From the NCBI GenBank assembly GCA_041584155.1, contig JBFHEL010000307.1:1-5092 (forward strand): a stretch of DNA of 5,092 nucleotides, written 5' to 3'. This document shows, in pieces, positions 1 to 4,049 of this stretch; the stretch's first letter is position 1; each line of letters opens with the position of its first letter. Both the position numbers and the translations under genes were made by a program. The notes below the pieces were generated by a model. That model ran no database searches and had not been told where the DNA came from. It was given only the letters and a program-made list of their open reading frames with translations. The stretch comes from Saccharicrinis sp041584155. Lineage in GTDB: Bacteria > Bacteroidota > Bacteroidia > Bacteroidales > Marinilabiliaceae.

Positions 1-50
1 AACCTGTTGGTCAAATAACACAGTATGCTCTTACAAATAACCGTAATACG

Positions 51-58
51 TAATTTTG
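51..58 (+). promoter_or_regulatory. Candidate Bacteroidota -7 promoter element for the histidine kinase
   Basis: TAATTTTG is an exact match to the Bacteroidota -7 consensus TAnnTTTG. Transcription would begin a few bases downstream, around 63-66, leaving a leader of about 50 bases before the ATG at 114. No good TTG/TTTG -33 element is visible 17-23 bases upstream; only TTAC lies near there. A hexamer CGTAAT is repeated at 42-47 and 49-54, overlapping the element. An exact 6-of-6 match is not rare in A+T-rich DNA, so this is tentative. Confidence 0.3.
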
Positions 59-103
59 AACGAGAAATGATATGCCCCATCACAAAATGAAAAATCAAAA
101 TAC

Positions 104-108
104 GGAGG
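104..108 (+). promoter_or_regulatory. Ribosome binding site that decides the kinase start
   Basis: GGAGG lies 5 bases before the ATG at 114 and is a strong Shine-Dalgarno match. It favours ATG 114 over the in-frame ATG at 72, which has no such sequence and would sit almost at the predicted transcription start. Confidence 0.6.
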
Positions 109-113
109 ATACC

Positions 114-1619
114 ATGAGTAAAAACCTTAATTCTTTTACTAAATTAAATCTATCATCTATTTTTGAGAACACAACAGATAATGTATGGGCAATCGATTCT
201 TCCTATGAAATTCTTTATACTAACAATATTTTTGCTTCTTCTTTTAAAGAGAGTTTCAGCGTTTCTCTTACGCCAGGAACAAACCTGCTCTTTTCTCTTC
301 CTGAACCATTAAGAAAAGACTGGAAGACAAGATATGACAGGGCACTTAACAACGAGTCATTTTCATTTATCGATTCCGTAGAGACCGAGCACGGTTCTGT
401 ATACGTTGAGGTATTTATGAACCCTATCAATTTTGAGAATAAAATCATTGGAGTTTTATCTTTTGGGAAAGACATCACTAAACGTAAGTTAGATGAAAAA
501 GCATTATTAGATTCTCAGTTGTTATTAAAGGCAAGTATCGAAAGCCAAAGTGACACCATTTTATTTTCTATTGACAAGGATTATCATTATATGTACTTCA
601 ATTCGGCCCATGCCAAATCAATGAAATATGCGTACAATATAGAAATTCAGGAAGGAATGAATATTTTGAATTGCATAAGTTCAGATAAAGACAGGGCAAT
701 TGCTAAAGAAAATTACGACCGTGCCTTGCGAGGCGAATCCCATTCAGAGATCAGGCCTTATGGGAAGAAAAACATGGCCTATTACGAAAGCTTCTTTAAC
801 CCTATCTTAAATGAAAACCATGAAATTATTGGCGCAACAGGTCTGGCAAGAGATATAACCAAAAGAAAAAAATCGGAATTGGCCTTATTAAAAAATGAAA
901 GACAATTAAAAGAACTAAACTCTACAAAAGACAAGCTTTTTTCGATTATAGCACACGATTTACGAAGTCCTTTTAACAACATTCTCGGTTTTACCGAATT
1001 GTTATTGGAAAACATAAATGATATTAACATATCCGACACAAAAAAATATTTAAATATCATTTATTCATCGGCAGGAAGTACCCTTAATTTACTTGACAAC
1101 CTATTAAACTGGGCAAAATCTCAGACAGGGAAAATTAGGTTTCACCCTAAAAAAATAATCTTCTCAGACATCATCACTGATGTTTTAAATCTTGAAAAAT
1201 CTATTGCAAAGGCAAAACACATTACCTTAAAGCAATACATCCCCAAAAATATAGAGGTTTTTGCAGACGAAAATATGTTGAAAATAATAGTACGAAATCT
1301 GATATCAAATGCCATCAAATTCACCAATAAAGGAGGGGAAATCAGTATTTCTGCCACGATAAAAAATGATTACGCTGAGATTATAATTGCTGACAACGGT
1401 ATTGGAATAAGCAAAGAAAAATGTCAGCATTTTTTTGTCACCTCATCAATCAAAAGCACCAAAGGAACAGAAAACGAAAAAGGTTCTGGCTTAGGATTAA
1501 TTCTCTGCAAAGAATTTATTAAAAAAAATGGTGGGGAAATCTGGGTAGAAAGTGAAGAAGGAAAGGGAAGTGATTTCAAGTTTACCTTGCCTGTATATGA
1601 TCCAATAGGTAAGCTTTAA
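114..1619 (+). CDS. Two-PAS sensor histidine kinase (soluble)
   Basis: Cytoplasmic sensor kinase of a two-component system: it autophosphorylates on a histidine and passes the phosphate to a response regulator. With the start at 114 it is 501 residues long; an in-frame ATG at 72 would add 14 residues but lacks an RBS. Domains in order: PAS at about 14-125, PAS at about 136-252 (both end in DITKRK), a linker coiled coil at about 250-276, HisKA with H-box IIAHDLRSP (phospho-acceptor H281), then HATPase_c. In the ATPase domain the N-box is NLISNAIKF (N395, N399), the G1 box is DNGIGIS (D427) and the G2 box is GSGLGL (457-461), so the kinase looks catalytically complete. No transmembrane segment, signal peptide or receiver domain is visible, so the ligand is probably intracellular; nothing identifies it. 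No response regulator lies in the window, so the kinase is an orphan here unless a partner lies upstream. It is more A+T rich than the feo genes downstream. Confidence 0.93.
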   Translation: MSKNLNSFTKLNLSSIFENTTDNVWAIDSSYEILYTNNIFASSFKESFSVSLTPGTNLLFSLPEPLRKDWKTRYDRALNNESFSFIDSVETEHGSVYVEVFMNPINFENKIIGVLSFGKDITKRKLDEKALLDSQLLLKASIESQSDTILFSIDKDYHYMYFNSAHAKSMKYAYNIEIQEGMNILNCISSDKDRAIAKENYDRALRGESHSEIRPYGKKNMAYYESFFNPILNENHEIIGATGLARDITKRKKSELALLKNERQLKELNSTKDKLFSIIAHDLRSPFNNILGFTELLLENINDINISDTKKYLNIIYSSAGSTLNLLDNLLNWAKSQTGKIRFHPKKIIFSDIITDVLNLEKSIAKAKHITLKQYIPKNIEVFADENMLKIIVRNLISNAIKFTNKGGEISISATIKNDYAEIIIADNGIGISKEKCQHFFVTSSIKSTKGTENEKGSGLGLILCKEFIKKNGGEIWVESEEGKGSDFKFTLPVYDPIGKL

Positions 1620-1722
1620 AAATACTTACCAGAGCCAATTACCACCAGACAATAAATACACCCCGCCCTATATTCACTAATGTTAAACCGAAATAAATTT
1701 AAATATTTTGCCTTTAAAAAAT

Positions 1723-1749
1723 GTGCCATATCCGGCAGATATAGGCCAC
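1723..1749 (+). other. Stem-loop downstream of the kinase
   Basis: The arms pair as GTG/CAC, CC/GG and ATATC/GATAT, giving 10 base pairs with single-base bulges at C1746 and A1743 and a CGGCA loop (1733-1737). A T-run (1764-1769) follows only 14 bases later, so this is not a canonical intrinsic terminator, although it could stabilise the kinase mRNA 3' end. A second, A+T-only type hairpin lies just downstream: TTTATCATT at 1767-1775 pairs with 1793-1802 with one bulge. Confidence 0.35.
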
Positions 1750-1815
1750 GGACTCACATTAACTTTTTTATCATTCACTGTGTGCACTTTATAATGAATA
1801 AAGACAATTCTCGGT

Positions 1816-1849
1816 TCATTTAAAAATGAGCAAATGACATTTACATTTG
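1816..1849. repeat. Cluster of CATTT/AAATG pentamers forming two inverted repeats
   Basis: TCATTT-AA-AAATGA (1816-1829) is a perfect 14-bp palindrome. CAAATG (1831-1836) and CATTTG (1844-1849) form a second inverted repeat with a 7-base spacer. Together CATTT or its complement occurs five times in 33 bases. The 3' end, TACATTTG at 1842-1849, also matches the TAnnTTTG promoter element, though without a -33 partner. The arrangement resembles a dimeric-regulator binding array, but A+T-rich DNA produces such patterns by chance. Confidence 0.35.
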
Positions 1850-1913
1850 TTTAATACTATAACAAGATAAAAATGAATATAACACGAATGACCTAACTAA
1901 ATCAACTATATAA

Positions 1914-1933
1914 AACGATGGGATCGTTCTTTT
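1914..1933 (+). terminator. Weak terminator-like hairpin
   Basis: AACGAT (1914-1919) and ATCGTT (1923-1928) form a perfect 6-bp stem around a GGG loop, followed by CTTTT. On the opposite strand the same stem is followed by TTTA, so it could work in both directions. It lies about 295 bases after the kinase stop and about 60 bases before the TATCTTTG promoter element, a sensible position for insulating the feo operon. The stem has only two G-C pairs, so termination would be weak, and it could equally be an operator. Confidence 0.3.
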
Positions 1934-1934
1934 C

Positions 1935-1953
1935 TGAGGTTAAGTAATTTAGT
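1935..1953 (-). repeat. Left arm of a 19-bp imperfect inverted repeat flanking the feo promoter element
   Basis: Read on the - strand this is ACTAAATTACTTAACCTCA. It matches the right arm at 2009-2027 in 16 of 19 positions. It would lie upstream of the -33 region of a promoter centred on 1991-1998. A shorter related copy, ACTAAATCA, lies at 1896-1904 on the + strand. Confidence 0.5.
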
Positions 1954-1990
1954 TTTTCAAAAATAAAGTAAGCTTTTGGGCGAAACAATA

Positions 1991-1998
1991 TATCTTTG
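1991..1998 (+). promoter_or_regulatory. Candidate -7 promoter element for the feo operon
   Basis: TATCTTTG matches the Bacteroidota consensus TAnnTTTG exactly and is followed by TTGCTAC, so transcription would start near 2003-2006. A TTTTG lies at 1974-1978, but the spacing of 12 bases is shorter than the usual 17-23, so the -33 element is poor. The element lies between the two arms of the 19-bp inverted repeat, which strengthens the case. The leader before the sensor ATG at 2207 would be about 200 bases. Confidence 0.4.
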
Positions 1999-2008
1999 TT
2001 GCTACCCC

Positions 2009-2027
2009 ACTAAATCACTCAACCTAA
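2009..2027 (+). repeat. Right arm of the 19-bp imperfect inverted repeat flanking the feo promoter element
   Basis: ACTAAATCACTCAACCTAA pairs with the arm at 1935-1953 (16 of 19 positions; 55-base spacer). It begins just after the predicted transcription start. On the - strand it contains TTAGGTT, the outer half of the known DtxR operator consensus TTAGGTTAGCCTAACCTAA. This would be a natural operator position, but the assignment to a DtxR-type protein is inference. Confidence 0.5.
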
Positions 2028-2055
2028 ATGTAAAATACCATATGGCTTTTAGAGG

Positions 2056-2067
2056 ACCAATATTGGT
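2056..2067. promoter_or_regulatory. Perfect 12-bp palindrome, candidate operator
   Basis: ACCAATATTGGT is a perfect palindrome. Its core CAATATTG recurs at 2139-2146 and I find it nowhere else in the window. Both copies lie upstream of the sensor gene, downstream of the promoter element. Confidence 0.35.
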
Positions 2068-2086
2068 AACCAGAAATGCAAACCTG

Positions 2087-2108
2087 TAATGGCTTTTTCC
2101 ATTATTTT
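2087..2108 (+). terminator. Terminator-like hairpin in the feo leader
   Basis: TAATGG (2087-2092) and CCATTA (2099-2104) pair perfectly around a CTTTTT loop and are followed at once by TTTT (2105-2108). A G-T pair (2086/2105) could extend the stem. With only two G-C pairs it is weak. It lies inside the expected leader of the feo operon, so it could act as an attenuator rather than an end of transcription. Confidence 0.25.
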
Positions 2109-2138
2109 AATATAGTATACGGAACAGTGTTTGGTTAG

Positions 2139-2146
2139 CAATATTG
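2139..2146. promoter_or_regulatory. Second CAATATTG palindrome with a DtxR-like half-site
   Basis: CAATATTG repeats the core of the palindrome at 2056-2067. Immediately left, TTTGGTTAGC (2130-2139) matches the first ten bases of the DtxR box consensus at 9 positions; the right half does not match. The site is 61 bases before the chosen ATG of a gene that itself encodes a DtxR-type protein, which fits autoregulation. Confidence 0.3.
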
Positions 2147-2206
2147 AATATAATTATCAACTATTATGAAAAGTATACTACTTATTTAACGTTTAAATTA
2201 ATACTG

Positions 2207-3241
2207 ATGTTAATTATTTTACAAATTAAACCGGCAATATCCTTACTGATAGGATTTGTTGTTATTACCGTACTTTTTTGGTTTTTATGGCCTAAAAACG
2301 GAGGTCTAGCACTGATTACAAAACTCATTACCAACAACAAAAGAGCACTCGTAGAAGATGCTTTAAAATTTATATTCGATTGCGAGTACAACAAAGCAAA
2401 TTGCGATATCAATAGTCTTTCCGGGAATTTAAATATTGCTTTAGACAGTTCTGGGAGATTATTAAACCAACTAATAGAGTTAGAGTTAATTACACTGAAC
2501 AACCAATCCATAACATTAACCGATTCGGGCCGTTCCTATGCATTACGAATTGTGAGGATTCACAGAATCTGGGAACGATATTTGGCAGATCAAACCAGTA
2601 TAGCACCTGCAGACTGGCATGATGAAGCCTGTCGTATAGAGCATCTGGTAACCCCAGAAGAAACAGAGAAGTTAGCCGCTCAAATGGGTAACCCGGTATT
2701 TGACCCGCATGGAGACCCCATCCCCACTCCCGAAGGCCATTTACCTAAATCTAATGGCATTAGTTTAAGTGCTATGCAGGAGGGCGAAATAGGGCATATC
2801 ATTCATCTGGAGGATGAGCCCAAAAGCATTTACGAACAACTGGTAGTACTGGGCCTGTACCCGGGCATGCAGGTGTATGTAACAGATGTAACAGACAAAA
2901 AAATTACTTTCATTGCCGAAGGTGAGGAGTGTGTTTTAACACCTCTTTTTGCCGGATACATTACGGTAGAGAAAACATCAGCAAAGACCATACAAACGCA
3001 GAAACATGAGTTACTATCCGCCCTTAAAATAGGTGAAAAGGCAGAGGTAATAGGCATTTCACCCAATTGCAGAGGTCCACAAAGACGTCGTTTAATGGAT
3101 TTTGGCATTGTACCCGGAAGTCAAATTTCTGCAGTAATGAAAAGTGCATCAGGTGATCCTGTTGGCTATCGGGTATTGGGCACAACCATAGGCATCAGAA
3201 AGCAACATGCCGACCATGTATTTATCAACCGAATAAATTAA
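2207..3241 (+). CDS. Membrane-anchored DtxR-type metal sensor fused to two FeoA domains
   Basis: Start 2207 (ATG) gives 344 residues; a TTG at 2144 would add 21 residues but overlaps the CAATATTG palindrome, and TTG starts are uncommon. Domains: hydrophobic N-terminus with one membrane segment at about 10-28, ending FWFLWPKN; winged helix at about 47-109; DtxR dimerisation/metal domain at about 110-184; FeoA/SH3-like domain 1 at about 186-256; FeoA domain 2 at about 267-343, with the typical RRRLMDFGIVPG and GDPVGYRVLG...IRKQHA motifs. The metal ligands of the DtxR family are present: H119 and E123 (HRIWERYL), H138, C142, E145 and H146 (HDEACRIEH). D51 replaces DtxR Met10, as in MntR. Family knowledge: DtxR proteins repress metal-uptake genes when loaded with Fe2+ or Mn2+; FeoA is a small cytosolic partner of FeoB. 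Ordinary DtxR proteins are soluble, about 225 residues, with one SH3-like domain, so the first FeoA-like domain may be that one and the second a true FeoA. It stands in for feoA as first gene of the operon, 6 bases before the FeoB GTPase gene. Confidence 0.88.
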   Translation: MLIILQIKPAISLLIGFVVITVLFWFLWPKNGGLALITKLITNNKRALVEDALKFIFDCEYNKANCDINSLSGNLNIALDSSGRLLNQLIELELITLNNQSITLTDSGRSYALRIVRIHRIWERYLADQTSIAPADWHDEACRIEHLVTPEETEKLAAQMGNPVFDPHGDPIPTPEGHLPKSNGISLSAMQEGEIGHIIHLEDEPKSIYEQLVVLGLYPGMQVYVTDVTDKKITFIAEGEECVLTPLFAGYITVEKTSAKTIQTQKHELLSALKIGEKAEVIGISPNCRGPQRRRLMDFGIVPGSQISAVMKSASGDPVGYRVLGTTIGIRKQHADHVFINRIN

Positions 3242-3247
3242 AAGCAT

Positions 3248-4039
3248 ATGACTACACCTGATAATTGTGCGAATTGTCCTGCCCATAACAGGACAAACCT
3301 GGTTAAACTGGGAATTAATCTCGAGAATATAGACTACGTGATCACCATGGCAGGAAACCCCAACACGGGCAAAAGCACAGTCTTTAATAACCTTACCGGA
3401 CTTCGTCAACATACAGGAAACTGGCCGGGAAAAACTGTATCAAGAGCAGAGGGAGGCTTTATTTATAATGAAAAACGATATAAAGTAGTAGACTTACCCG
3501 GAACCTATTCCTTACTTTCCACAAGCACCGATGAAGAGGTAGCCCGTGATTTTATTCTTTTCGGACAGCCTGACGTAACTGTTATTGTTGTCGATGCCAC
3601 ACGTTTGGAGCGCAACCTGAATTTGGTATTACAGATATTAGAACTCACCGACAGGGCAGTTATGTGTGTTAATCTGATGGATGAAGCCAGTCGTAATAAT
3701 CTGGAGATAGATATCCGTACCCTCTCTAAAGAACTGGGCATTCCGGTTATACCGGCGTCTGCTCGTAAAAAAGAAGGTATGAACGAATTACTTCAGGCTA
3801 TTGAAGAAGTGGCAACAGGTAAATTCATTTGCAAACCACCTAAAATAAAAAGCAGATCTAAGAAACTTAATCATGCCATTGAAACCCTTTCAGCCAAGAT
3901 ACTGGAAACTTATCCTGAACTCCCTAATGTAAACTGGGTGGCCATGCGCTTGCTGGAGGGAGATAACAGCATCATTGAAGCTGTTCGTTCAGGTGAGATT
4001 GGGGATTTACATGAAGCAGACTTAAGCATTCAAAATTAA
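3248..4039 (+). CDS. feoB: Stand-alone FeoB GTPase (cytosolic NFeoB domain)
   Basis: 263-residue soluble G protein corresponding to the N-terminal part of FeoB, which in most bacteria is fused to the permease. GTP binding and hydrolysis by this domain control Fe2+ passage. All G motifs are visible: G1 GNPNTGKS (36-43), switch I RQHTGNWPGKTV (53-64, T63 as the G2 threonine), G3 DLPG (82-85), G4 NLMD (142-145) and G5 SAR (171-173). Residues about 200-260 form the helical GDI-like part, then the protein stops with no membrane segment. The N-terminus carries CANCPAH (C7, C10, H13), a possible metal or redox site. The ATG at 3248 follows the sensor stop by 6 bases and the permease ATG follows this stop by 10, so translational coupling is likely. 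The permease frame is open across the junction back to 4026, so one indel could join the two genes; a real split is nevertheless preferred because the next gene starts cleanly. The symbol denotes the GTPase half of FeoB. Confidence 0.9.
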   Translation: MTTPDNCANCPAHNRTNLVKLGINLENIDYVITMAGNPNTGKSTVFNNLTGLRQHTGNWPGKTVSRAEGGFIYNEKRYKVVDLPGTYSLLSTSTDEEVARDFILFGQPDVTVIVVDATRLERNLNLVLQILELTDRAVMCVNLMDEASRNNLEIDIRTLSKELGIPVIPASARKKEGMNELLQAIEEVATGKFICKPPKIKSRSKKLNHAIETLSAKILETYPELPNVNWVAMRLLEGDNSIIEAVRSGEIGDLHEADLSIQN

Positions 4040-4049
4040 TCAGAGTACA

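Larger units (their letters stand above)
1620..2206. other. Long intergenic region, no gene, rich in inverted repeats
   Basis: About 590 bases separate the kinase from the ATG chosen for the sensor gene. I see no credible coding sequence on the + strand beyond very short frames, and no long frame on the - strand. No tRNA-like or transposase-like sequence is recognisable. The region is A+T rich and holds the hairpins, pentamer cluster, inverted repeats, palindromes and promoter-like elements listed separately. No strong rho-independent terminator follows the kinase. Confidence 0.7.

Noticed and set aside
72..113. Extended kinase N-terminus from ATG 72
   Set aside because: No Shine-Dalgarno at 72, whereas GGAGG lies 5 bases before ATG 114; the extra 14 residues add no recognisable domain.
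1521..1528. A8 run in the kinase ATPase domain as a phase-variation switch
   Set aside because: Runs of this length are expected in Lys/Asn-rich A+T-rich genes, and the frame is intact through the stop.
1608..1630. GGTAAG/CTTACC inverted repeat across the kinase stop codon, as a terminator
   Set aside because: The stem is 6 bp with an 11-base loop and no T-run follows, so it does not look like an intrinsic terminator.
2146..2158. GAATATAATTATC as a Fur box
   Set aside because: It fits the 6-1-6 Fur half-sites GATAAT-N-ATTATC only with two mismatches in one arm and lies in very A+T-rich DNA; a chance match is likely.
2144..2206. Extended N-terminus of the sensor from TTG 2144
   Set aside because: A rare start codon without an RBS, overlapping the CAATATTG palindrome; ATG 2207 keeps the membrane segment. 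It cannot be excluded.
1620..2206. CRISPR array, tRNA or insertion sequence in the intergenic region
   Set aside because: No regularly spaced repeats, cloverleaf or transposase are visible; the 19-bp inverted repeats enclose only 55 bases and no coding sequence.
2182..2511. Minus-strand open frames inside the kinase, sensor and feoB genes (for example this one, 2830-3108, 3505-3741 and 4445-4717)
   Set aside because: All lie opposite genes with clear protein-family motifs and show no recognisable domains; they are antisense shadows.
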